Shown piece after piece: positions 1 through 6,594 of a stretch of 12,624 nucleotides of DNA. The DNA is taken from contig BEXV01004463.1 in NCBI GenBank assembly GCA_003118195.1, positions 11,168 to 23,791 of the forward strand, written 5' to 3'. The notes under the pieces were generated by a model, which saw only the letters and a list, made by a program, of their open reading frames with translations, was not told the origin of the DNA and made no database searches. The DNA is from Hemicentrotus pulcherrimus. Its lineage: Eukaryota > Echinodermata > Echinoidea > Camarodonta > Strongylocentrotidae. The position numbers were made by a program, and so were the translations under genes. Within the stretch, counting starts at the first letter, position 1; every line of letters begins with the position of its first letter.

Positions 1-16
1 CCCCCCCCCCCCCCCC
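1..16. repeat. C16 homopolymer at the left edge
   Basis: The first 16 bases are all C, directly followed by unique-looking sequence. The far end of the window is a G run, so the two edges are complementary homopolymers. This may be a contig or gap boundary rather than biology. Confidence 0.9.
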
Positions 17-48
17 TATTGGATAATCCTGGATCTGCGTCCCGTTTT

Positions 49-385
49 GGTTCTCGCGATAACCCCAAAACCATTACTCTGATCAAAGTCAAACCTGGGT
101 TATGCATACATATTGTAGTGACAATGATCTGATTAGATTTTGGGGTCATGTGGTCAAAGGTTACAGAGGTCATTATATACCTGAAAACGGTTCGTTCTCG
201 CGATAAGTATACCGTTTGCCGGATAAAGTTCAAATTTGACTCATGCGTGCATATTGGAGTGACAATGATCTGATGAGATTTAGGGGACATGAGGTCAAAG
301 GTCAAAGAGGTCATATACCTGAAAATGACTCGTTCTTACAATAATAAATGAACCGCTAGGTGGATCAAGTATGAATTCGGTTTAT
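49..385. repeat. Minisatellite, 138-144 bp unit, about 2.3 copies
   Basis: Two nearly full units and a decaying third can be aligned by eye. The landmark TTCTCGCGAT occurs at 51 and 195, and a diverged form (TTCTTACAAT) at 333, giving periods of 144 and 138 bp. Other shared landmarks are GTGACAATGATCTGAT and a GGTCAAAGGTNA block followed by AGAGGTCAT and TATACCTGAAAA. Similarity fades after about 385. No coding frame runs across it. Confidence 0.85.
292..313 (+). promoter_or_regulatory. AGGTCA direct repeats (DR1-type) inside the minisatellite
   Basis: AGGTCA occurs at 292-297, 299-304 and 308-313, giving a perfect 1-base-spaced direct repeat followed by a third half-site 3 bases later. DR1 spacing is the known binding pattern of RXR/PPAR/HNF4-type nuclear receptors. 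The first minisatellite unit carries a degenerate version at 151-172. Any regulatory role is inference; it may simply be part of the repeat. Confidence 0.25.
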
Positions 386-1276
386 GTATGGGCAATTCCA
401 CATGAGATGTACAAAATCAGCTAATTTCAGATTTATAGCACCCACAATCACTTTTATAGTCCTGCATAGTCAAATCCATGAATTAAAAGAAACTGAAAAC
501 AAAATCCACTATCTCAATCGAATTTCGTACAATGCATGTTTGAACTTACACTACTCTTTTTGCTATTTACATGAAATATTGTGGAAAATGATTTTAACGG
601 TGAAGTAAATATATTCTTAAATGTATATATATATATCATATATTCACTTTCATTATTCTTTAGAGTGTCAAAGCAAATCATAATCCAACGTATGATACAT
701 ACACCACACTATTTTTTTGCGGAAATGTGTTTATATTCTACTATAATATCGGTGTAATTCCGTTACCATAAAAAAAGAAAGAAGTTTTCCCCCTAGCTTA
801 AATAGTGACTCGTTTTAGGGGGGACTGGAAATTCCAAATCCTACTTTAAAACTTCCAACAGCATTCATTTGAATATCTCTTTCTATATTGCCAAATTTGT
901 GGTAACGGAATTACAATCATGCATAACAGACTGGCATCTGATTAAGAATTTGGAATATTCATTCTATACATGAATTATGTCACATTGCATAAATCGCTTG
1001 TAGAAATACACCATAATATAATGATCAGAGATCCTCATGTTGACATCTTTACAGGGAGCTTCTTCCCAAGCAGTGAAATTTCATGCTCTACACAGGCAAC
1101 CTGTTTAAAATAGTGAAGAGATCTCTTTGATCATTCTAATTTGTTAAACCCTTGTCAAAGAGTTCTTGCATCGTATTGAAGTATATTTCTAACTCTCTGG
1201 ATTCAAAATTTCCTACCTTTATCATGGATCTTCACTTTTCATCAGTTCTGAAGTAACGTTTGTTTCCACTTTGTAG
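386..1276. other. Noncoding stretch, no gene recognised
   Basis: AT-rich sequence with only short chance open frames, including one of 74 codons at 384-608 that has no recognisable motif or splice context. The exon carrying the N-terminal part of the SET domain was looked for here and not found, so the gene below is 5'-incomplete as seen. The only structure noticed is the inverted repeat at 753-915. Confidence 0.6.
753..915. repeat. 163-bp interval bounded by 16-bp perfect inverted repeats (MITE-like)
   Basis: The left arm at 753-768 (TGTAATTCCGTTACCA) is the exact reverse complement of the right arm at 900-915. The interior is 131 bp, noncoding, with a C/G-rich patch near 789-827. Size and layout resemble a small nonautonomous DNA element, but no clear target-site duplication is visible, so the class is undetermined. 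Confidence 0.4.
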
Positions 1277-1420
1277 GAAAAGGTCTGTTTGCGACTCGAC
1301 AATTTACCAAAGGGAGTTTCCTCTTAGAATATAGAGGGAGCAAAGTCTTGCAGCCGAAACAGATGCCGATGACGATGAGAATTACATGTTCTTTTATAAA
1401 CATGGTGGAAAAGAGATGAA
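1277..1420 (+). pseudogene. SET-domain exon (N-terminal half of the domain), frameshifted
   Basis: An acceptor (TTTGTAG, AG at 1275-1276) opens an exon reading GKGLFATRQFTKGSF, then LLEYRG. This is the SAM-binding GxG start of a SET domain and the EYRG strand, close in layout to KMT5A/SETD8 (established family knowledge). After about 1340 this frame runs into a stop, while the +1-shifted frame from 1353 reads an acidic stretch and then NYMFFYKHGGKEMK, as expected for the next SET strands. One base therefore appears to be missing between about 1338 and 1353. The exon ends with AA before donor GTATGT at 1421 (phase 2), and the next exon restores Lys. The preceding exon, which must supply the first base of the opening Gly codon, is not identified. 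Confidence 0.75.
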
Positions 1421-1689
1421 GTATGTATAAATAAAGTTGAATGTATAATTCCTAGTTATGAGTGTTGACAATATAATATATTTACTTCAATCATCATAAT
1501 ACAATATGTAAAACAAAATATAATTATATGACAATCAAGGAAAGGAAAATAGACTATAAATTCCAAACACAAAATGAGTTTCCTTTCCTTATTTATAAAA
1601 TGTGCAATATACAGAAATGTTTCATGAAAATAATAAATACAAACGTATAACGAAATGTAAATGCAATGGATAAGTCCCCAATCTATTTA

Positions 1690-1977
1690 AGAAAAGTACA
1701 AGAAGCCTTTATATGATTCACAGAAGATGAGACCAAATACAAATGGGGAGCTCATTCCATAATCATGAGAGGAAACAAAAACAGAATTGAAGAAAGCATT
1801 TGTATGAGTAGTGTATAATTACTTGGGTTTATTAACCTTGGAAGGTTTAACAAATTGAAGGAAAGATGTAGGCCCCAAACAATTGATGAGTTTGAAGCAG
1901 AATATCAAGCGAAGAAAATTAAACAAGTCTCAAGTTTTGAGCAGTACAAATTCAACAAGTCTTGCTTCATAAGATAA
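1690..1977 (+). pseudogene. Possible decayed protein-coding fragment, family unknown
   Basis: One reading frame (codons starting at 1681, 1684 and so on) stays protein-like across about 290 bp with only two internal stops, TGA at 1714-1716 and TAA at 1816-1818, before a TAA at 1975-1977. It includes FTEDETKYKWGAHSIIMRG and, after the second stop, QTIDEFEAEYQAKK and SSFEQYKFNKSCF. The composition (charged, with W, C and aromatic residues) looks more like a degraded protein than chance AT-rich sequence, and the same frame resumes after each stop. I do not recognise the family; a relic transposase or an old exon copy are both possible. Its position inside the SET intron argues against it being part of the SET gene. 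Confidence 0.3.
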
Positions 1978-2625
1978 GTCAGATGGATACCCTTTTCTAT
2001 ACATAATAGTTAATCACAAGGACTGCCAAAGAAGAATGTTTATATAAACCATTGTGCTCTATATAGTTTTGTCACTTTCTTTAACCACACCCTCTTATTT
2101 ACTCAGTAACTATTATTAATGGGGACTAGCATTCCGATGTTTTAATCTATTTTAGAGAGAAGTTGGCAGATTGAGAATACTACATTTGTAGAATGCATAT
2201 AGTGACTTCAATTCGCTATAGCTACATGTAGATTCCTTGATCTTGAAGACTCATTAGTCAATTTAAAATCTGGTCAAATGTGTCGGTGTAAATGAATGAT
2301 AAGGAATTAAGAACTGCACCTCTATCATTTGTGAGAAATTTATGGAAAATCTTAATATTAAGCCTTAAGGAATGTAACTGATACCAAAAAATAAACTTGA
2401 TCATAACCAACACAGGTTTCAATTTCACTTTGACAATAACAATTTTAAAATACAAGATTAATTTGTAAAATTACTGTTTTTGAACCCCTACTCTTAAGAA
2501 AGAGTAGTAAATACTAGTATAAGGGCATGACATGGTTTCGATGATCAAATTGTGCTGTGTTTTGTCCGTGTTGATGTTTAGTTGTGCCGAAAGCCTGTGG
2601 TGTGGTGAGATCAACAATAGTAACT

Positions 2626-2849
2626 CATTGGCCCGAATTCACAAAGCAAGGTTTGAGCTCAGACCAAGGTTTGAGGTCAAACCGACCCTTTTGTTCCGCC
2701 AAATTACCCCCTTTTGTTAATTACAAACCTGGTTTGTAAATAACAAAAGGAGGTTTGGCGAAACAAAAGGAGGTTTGGCGAAACAAAAGGAGGTTTGACC
2801 TCAAACCTTTGTCTGAGCTCAAACCTAGCTTTGTGAATTCGGGCCAATG
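2626..2849. mobile_element. Foldback (long palindrome) element, 224 bp
   Basis: The outer arms starting CATTGGCCCGAATTCACAAA (2626) and ending in its reverse complement (2849) can be followed inward to a central palindrome TTACAAACC-T-GGTTTGTAA at 2721-2739. Nearly the whole element can form one hairpin. The right arm has three copies of an internal 20-mer and the left arm about two diverged copies, so the arms differ by about 15 bases. There is no coding capacity. This fits a nonautonomous foldback or MITE-type DNA element; the superfamily is unknown and no target-site duplication is clear. Confidence 0.75.
2741..2800. repeat. Three tandem 20-bp repeats inside the foldback arm
   Basis: The unit (A)AACAAAAGGAGGTTTGGCG is repeated at 2741-2760, 2761-2780 and 2781-2800, the last copy ending GACC. 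Inverted, diverged versions sit in the opposite arm near 2680-2718. Copy number differs between the arms, suggesting slippage after the hairpin formed. Confidence 0.85.
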
Positions 2850-3279
2850 TGTTTATGATTTGACAAAAGTACAAGTTTTGTTGGAATGCACTTGCTGCAC
2901 CTAAATTTTCGGTGCTAAGATTGCATGTTGGTAACCTAGCTGTGGATTTGGATTTTCCTGCTTACATATTGTGAACTTGAATTGAATAACAGTCCGTGTG
3001 GTTATGTGAATTACAAATGTCAGGCATAAGTTCCCAGTGATCCCACTATCATTCATTCAGAACTTTTTACTCAAAAAAAATATTTTCACCATGGAGTATT
3101 TTATAACTTAAAACTTGATTTGTACACACCTTAGAAATTGACTTTTTATATATTCTGCAGGCTGTAAGATGATCATTTAGAGTGGTAAATAACCCCCGTT
3201 TGAACTATCAGGTGTCTCTGGGATTTCATGTGTAACTGATTACACTTTCCCTTGCATTTGCCCTTCCTCTCCTTTCCAG

Positions 3280-3470
3280 GATTGATGCAACAAATCCAGA
3301 GTCATGCCTTGCTCGATACATGAATGACAACTACCTAAATCCCAATGCAAAAAGCAAAGAAGATTGTATGTTCAAACACCTTACACATTTGTCTTTTTGC
3401 TTTAAAAGACATATCTGAGGGGCATGAAATCCGATATGATTAAGGGGAAAGTGATTATCCATGGCGTCAG
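3280..3470 (+). pseudogene. SET-domain exon (C-terminal half), frameshift plus nonsense in the YDYG motif
   Basis: After acceptor TTTCCAG the exon continues the phase-2 codon and reads IDATNPESCLARYMNDNY, the expected SET core equivalent to the DATRE..RLINHS region of KMT5A. Around 3371-3384 the frame shifts by one base; the next frame then reads HICLFALKDISEGHEIRYD, a TAA at 3441-3443, then GESDYPWRQ. Family knowledge predicts Tyr where the TAA stands (EIRYDYG), so one base change kills the catalytic/SAM-pocket motif. Donor GTAAGA follows at 3471. The exon ends in phase 0, whereas the next exon needs two bases from this one, so a further lesion or a different junction must exist. Loss of methyltransferase function in this copy is likely unless these are sequence errors. 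Confidence 0.75.
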
Positions 3471-3518
3471 GTAAGACATTGTTTTGCATTGCTTCAAATT
3501 TTGTAATGATTACTCAGA

Positions 3519-3840
3519 GGTGTTGTGGTCGAGTGGATACGTCGCCGGGCTGTCGATCACAAGGTCCGCGGTTCGAGTCCCGCCGCTGCACTCATGTCCT
3601 TTGGCAAGACATTGATCTACATTTGCCACACTCCACCCAGGTGAAGTACATGGGTACCTGGTAGGAATTTATTCCTTGAAACGCAGCGCGCGTAACAGCT
3701 GCACTGCTAAAGCCAGGGTAATTATGCTGCATTGTTGTAGAGCGCTTAGAGACTTCTGACAAAGTAAGTGTTAGGCGCTATATAATTATATAAGCATTAT
3801 AATTATAATTATTTATTTATAATTATAATTATTTATTTAT
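3519..3840 (+). mobile_element. tRNA-derived SINE with AT-rich tail
   Basis: A polymerase III box A match TGGTCGAGTGG lies at 3526-3536 and a box B match GGTTCGAGTCC at 3570-3580, spaced as in a tRNA gene. They are followed not by a tRNA end but by a SINE body: TCCTTTGGCAAGACATTGAT, then CTCCACCCAGGTG and GGGTACCTGG near 3590-3661. The 3' part has AGAGCGCTTAGA and GGCGCTATATAA (about 3740-3785), a tail type common in invertebrate SINEs that borrow a LINE end, then an AT-rich tail. The central block resembles SINEs with a conserved central domain (Nin-DC-like, from memory). No clear target-site duplication was found. It lies in sense orientation in the intron. Confidence 0.8.
3801..3840. repeat. 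Exact tandem 20-mer in the SINE tail
   Basis: AATTATAATTATTTATTTAT is present twice with no mismatch (3801-3820 and 3821-3840), consistent with recent tail slippage. Confidence 0.85.
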
Positions 3841-3871
3841 TGCTCTGGCTCTTCTATGAACCAGAGCAATA
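3838..3871. repeat. Perfect 11-bp hairpin, 12-base loop
   Basis: TATTGCTCTGG at 3838-3848 is followed by a 12-base loop and its exact reverse complement at 3861-3871. It abuts the SINE tail. It is not followed by a T run, so not terminator-like; its meaning is unknown. Confidence 0.6.
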
Positions 3872-4103
3872 TAACACTGAGCTCCTACATGAAATCTATT
3901 CATTCAGATGGTCATATCTCAGCCAATACTTAACATTTCTCAATTGGTTTTCAACATTTGAACATTACATTTGATGCTCTTTCGGAAAATGAAGAAAAAA
4001 TTGAGTAATTTTAAGAATAGACTTTTATTATGACACAGCTTCGGTACTCTATAGCACCCCTATCTTTGTGGTAACAGCCCAGGCATTAGCCATAATTTTC
4101 AAA

Positions 4104-4235
4104 TAGGGTGTCCCAAGCGGTCAAAAATGCTTAATTCTACATAATCAGGGTGTCCACTTTTCTTTTCAAATCATTATACAAATCTGAATTTTAGGGTATC
4201 CAAATTGAAATCTCTGGAACCAGATGACCAATAAT
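4104..4235. repeat. Degenerate 43-46 bp tandem repeat
   Basis: AGGGTGTCC or AGGGTATCC recurs at 4104, 4147 and 4193, with AT-rich sequence between. Only the heads of the units are well conserved, so this is a weak call. Confidence 0.3.
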
Positions 4236-4374
4236 GATGGGGTTTGGATCAAATTGTAGCATTTTAAACTCACAATATGGTTGTAACAAAACTCAAGATT
4301 GAAAATTGCCAAAGTGACTCAATTCCCTTGGATCGTATCACAAATGTTTCTGGAGCTAACGATTAATTTTGCAG

Positions 4375-4726
4375 TATAAATATTTTTAACATAAAAAAGG
4401 TTGATGCAGAAGCACAGGAAGTGTCCCATTCATGCAGTGCGGTTAATGAAGGCAAGTCTTCTTGTTCACCGACTGATGATGAAATGTGTGACCCTAGTTG
4501 TGTAGGAGACTCTTCCGATGTTGATGACACAAGCTGTGAAGAAGAGCCGCTTCCATTCACACTACTTTTCAGAGCAATGAAGTCACCTCGGTCAGCACCA
4601 TCACCACAACACGCTGTAGTGTCAGCATCTTGTTTAGTACCATTAAAAACATTGCTAGTTGAATCAGTCAGTGATGTTTCTGTTTATGAAGGGGAAAGTG
4701 GTGATGTTAACTTTCCAAAAGACGCC
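4375..4726 (+). pseudogene. Start of the large exon: acidic Ser/Asp-rich segment
   Basis: From acceptor TTTTGCAG the frame with codons starting at 4376 is open and reads INIFNIKKVDAEAQEVSHSC, then a Ser/Asp/Glu-rich stretch. At 4532-4681 it contains the first copy of a module with EEEPLPF, RAMKS, SAPSP and VSASC, then begins the 9-residue repeat with DVNFPKDA. The frame ends in TAG at 4745-4747. The repeat pattern shows that a base (probably G of a GTT codon) is missing at 4726/4727, after which the next frame carries on. No enzymatic motif is seen; it is likely a disordered acidic linker between the SET and DNA-binding parts. Confidence 0.6.
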
Positions 4727-5235
4727 TTGATACCGACGTCCCACTAGACGATGTTGATGCAAACACCCCAATAGACGCTGTTGATGCCAAAGTACCAAAA
4801 GATGCTGGTGATGCTGACATTCGAACAAATGCTGTTAATGCCGATGCCCGAAAAGACGATGTTGATGCTGCCATCCTACTGGACACTATTAATTCTGACA
4901 TCCAAAAAGACACTGTTCATGCCAATGCCCCAATAGATGCTGTTTATGCCGAAATCCAAAAAGATGCTAGTAATGATGAGGTACGAACAGATGCTGTTGA
5001 TGCTCATGTCCGAAAAGACGTTGATGCTGACGTCCTCATGGACACTGTTGATGCCAACGCCCCGATAGACGTTGTTGATGCCGAAGTTCTAAAAGATGCT
5101 GCTGCTGACATCCAAATATATACTTTTGATACCGAAGTTCAAAAAGATGCTGCTGCTGACGTCCAAAGAGACGCTGTTGATGGTGACGTTCCAAAAGATC
5201 CGGTTAATGCAAATGTCCCTAAAGACGTTGGTACT
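4697..5235 (+). repeat. Coding minisatellite: about 20 copies of a 27-bp / 9-residue repeat
   Basis: The translated consensus is D-A-V-D-A-(D/N/E)-V-P-K, with units such as DAVDAKVPK, DTVDANAPI and DAVDGDVPK. At DNA level GATGCTGTTGATGCC recurs. Most units are exactly 27 bp; three have lost one whole codon, so copy changes kept the reading frame. Unit variants follow a recurring order (..API, ..QK/..PK, ..RT, ..RK, ..LL/LM), suggesting a higher-order unit of five to six repeats. A short relic of the same repeat recurs at 5543-5602. The array is stop-free in one frame from 4729, so it expanded while coding. Confidence 0.9.
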
Positions 5236-5484
5236 AGTTTTGAAGAACAGCCTCTTCCGTTCCCACCTCTTTCCAGAGGAATGAAGTCATCTCAGTCAGC
5301 ACCATCCCCAAAACATCCTGCAGTGTCAGCATCTTGTTCATTGGCTTCAAAAACATTATCAGGTGCATCAGACAGTGACGTTTCTGATGGTGGTGATCCT
5401 GATTATGAGGAGTCATATCCAGATTCTGATAGAAGGGGAACATGTTGCTTTTGCAGCAAAAAGACGGACATTCCCAAGAAAGGG
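4729..5484 (+). pseudogene. Acidic repeat segment and second copy of the EEQPLPF module
   Basis: In the frame with codons starting at 4729 there is no stop until TAA 5485-5487, 252 codons. The first two thirds is the 9-residue repeat array. At 5236-5386 lies the second copy of the module seen at 4532-4681: EEQPLPF, RGMKS, SAPSP, VSASC and SDVSD align one for one. It ends in DPDYEESYPDSDRRG and CCFCSKKTDIPKKG, a Cys-rich knuckle. The TAA falls just after a GGG run at 5482-5484; removing one base continues into KKGKLGNYQNAD in the next frame, so it is a frame break rather than a natural end. A GTAAGC at 5484 is not a usable donor because the nearest acceptor would leave a 27-bp intron. Confidence 0.65.
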
Positions 5485-5485
5485 T

Positions 5486-5655
5486 AAGCTAGGAAATTAT
5501 CAAAATGCAGACCGAGGAGACTCATATAATCTTCAAAGTTTTGATGCTGCTGCTGACATCCAACAAGATGACATGGATTCTGACGTCTCAAAGGACATTC
5601 AAAGCCTGTTCAAAGTAATACAATTTCGAGCTCAACAGGCCAAGGAGTTAAAGTT
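5486..5655 (+). pseudogene. Linker segment with repeat relic and helical region
   Basis: In this frame (codons at 5486, 5489 and so on) the reading is KLGNYQNADRGDSYNLQS, two more repeat-like units (DAAADIQQ, DDMDSDVSK at 5543-5593), then FKVIQFRAQQAKELKL, a probable helix. It meets TGA at 5657-5659. The next domain resumes one base out of phase at 5656 (MITSNEGKRTW), so one base seems missing near 5654. From memory, related proteins have a similar helix directly joined to an ITSxxGKR block, which supports the join. Confidence 0.55.
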
Positions 5656-5973
5656 ATGATCACATCCAATGAGGGCAAAAGAACCTGGGACAAACCTCAG
5701 TATTGCAAGTTCTGTGAATTGCCTCAAAAGAAACTACCACGCCATCTAGCCTCACAACATGGGGATGAACTTGAAGTACAAAAATGGCAATCAACTGGTA
5801 ATAAAACAGAGAAGCAGAATTTCTATGTCAAGATGAGAAATCAAGGGAACTACTTACATAATACCAGAGTGCTTAGAGAAAACAAGGGAACCCTTCTTGT
5901 TTCCTACAAGCCAAAGTGTCAAGTAGATCCACATAGTTTTTTTCCTTGTAGGTACTGTCTTTCATTTTTTCCC
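5656..5973 (+). pseudogene. Zinc-finger segment (C-X2-C-X9-H-X4-H plus start of a C2HC finger)
   Basis: The block opens ITSNEGKRTWDKPQYC. Cys codons at 5704 and 5713 and His codons at 5743 and 5758 form C-X2-C-X9-H-X4-H, a C2H2-like finger, followed by a basic/aromatic stretch with NQGNYLHNTRVLRENKG. A second finger begins with PCRYC (Cys codons at 5947 and 5956). The frame is cut by TAA at 5974-5976; the missing second half of that finger (KDSLWKHKC) follows in the next frame, which needs one base fewer in the T6-C3-T stretch at 5965-5974. Role by family analogy: nucleic-acid or chromatin binding. No specific target can be read from the sequence. Confidence 0.65.
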
Positions 5974-5974
5974 T

Positions 5975-6594
5975 AAAGACTCATTGTGGAAGCATAAGTG
6001 TCAATTACAACCTGCTGACAGCAAAGAAGAACAATCACAACCAAAAAAGAGGCGCAGAGTGATGAAACAGAGTCGTAATATGCTTCCTGTCCCTCATGAA
6101 GTTTCCCAGGAATTGAGAGAGATATTATCTGAAGGATCCAGTGACAGTATTGGTAGATTGATCAAGTCGGACAAATTGGCTTTAGCATGTGGAGAAAGGC
6201 TTGCAATGAAACACTCTCATGATGTTGATAAAAATTCATATGTTCGTCAAAAAATGCGTAAATTAGGGAGAGTGGTCATTTCCTACAGGGAGGTTAGAAA
6301 ACAAGAGAATGCAAGTCTGACAGATATGATATCTTCTAAAGCATTCGCTGCTGTTGTGGCAGCAACAAGAGCAGCTGCAGGGTTTGACAGAAAAACCCGC
6401 TTATACACTACTCCGAGTTCAGCACTGAAAGTAGGACATTCTTTGCAAAGAGCGAGTGAGGTTCTAGAAGCAGAAGCAGTGGAAACCGGTGATGAAAGGT
6501 TGGAGGAGCAATGCAAGCAGTTTTTGAAGCTGTACAAGTTAAAGTGGAAAGTAGAGGTCAGCACCCACGCTCTACGCACTATGAGAGAGAAGAA
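5975..6594 (+). pseudogene. Second half of C2HC finger, NLS and N-terminal helical domain of the recombinase
   Basis: Codons at 5975 onward read KDSLWKHKC, completing a C-X2-C-X11-H-X-C finger with 5947-5958. PKKRRRV at 6041-6061 is a strong monopartite nuclear localisation motif. Then come about 170 residues of mostly helical sequence, including LACGERLAMKHSHD, VRQKMRKLGRVV, SKAFAAVVAATRAAAGF and KVGHSLQRASEV. This position and helical character fit the core-binding (SAM-like) domain that precedes the catalytic domain in tyrosine recombinases (inference). Near 6584-6598, in a GA-rich stretch, one base seems missing; the original frame ends at TAA 6653, while the catalytic domain follows in the other frame. 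Confidence 0.6.

Larger units (their letters stand above)
1421..3279 (+). other. Intron between the two SET exons
   Basis: The intron is 1,859 bp, bounded by donor GTATGT and the acceptor with pyrimidine tract CCCTTCCTCTCCTTTCCAG. It holds a possible decayed coding fragment (about 1690-1977) and a foldback hairpin element (2626-2849). A 62-codon frame from 2532 looks like a signal peptide at first but runs into the foldback element and is not supported as a gene. Confidence 0.65.
3471..4374 (+). other. Intron between the SET exon and the large exon
   Basis: Donor GTAAGA to acceptor TTTTGCAG (AG at 4373-4374), with a good branch-point match CTAAC at 4356-4360. The pyrimidine tract is poor. 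It contains a SINE inserted about 50 bp downstream of the donor, a perfect hairpin at 3838-3871 and a weak 43-46 bp repeat near 4104-4235. Confidence 0.55.

Noticed and set aside
384..608. 74-codon protein at the left end
   Set aside because: No motif, it begins in the decaying minisatellite unit, and its composition is that expected of AT-rich noncoding DNA.
2532..2720. Small secreted protein with signal peptide
   Set aside because: The hydrophobic start looks like a signal peptide, but the frame continues into the left arm of the foldback element and there is no supporting splice or homology signal.
2741..2800. CRISPR-like array
   Set aside because: The 20-mers are directly adjacent without spacers and lie in a eukaryotic foldback element.
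3519..3592. Functional tRNA gene
   Set aside because: Box A and B are present, but the acceptor stem does not pair well and the sequence runs on into a SINE body and tail, with no T-run terminator after the tRNA part.
4363..4560. Minus-strand Ser-rich protein, and other antisense frames over 4363-7166
   Set aside because: These are antisense shadows of the acidic repeat and recombinase coding sequence.
4720..4750. Programmed ribosomal frameshifting
   Set aside because: There are many breaks of both signs, with no slippery heptamer or conserved stimulatory structure; decay or sequence error is simpler.
5484..5510. Tiny intron removing the TAA at 5485
   Set aside because: GTAAGC is a fair donor, but the nearest AG gives a 27-bp intron, too short for spliceosomal splicing; a one-base indel explains the data better.
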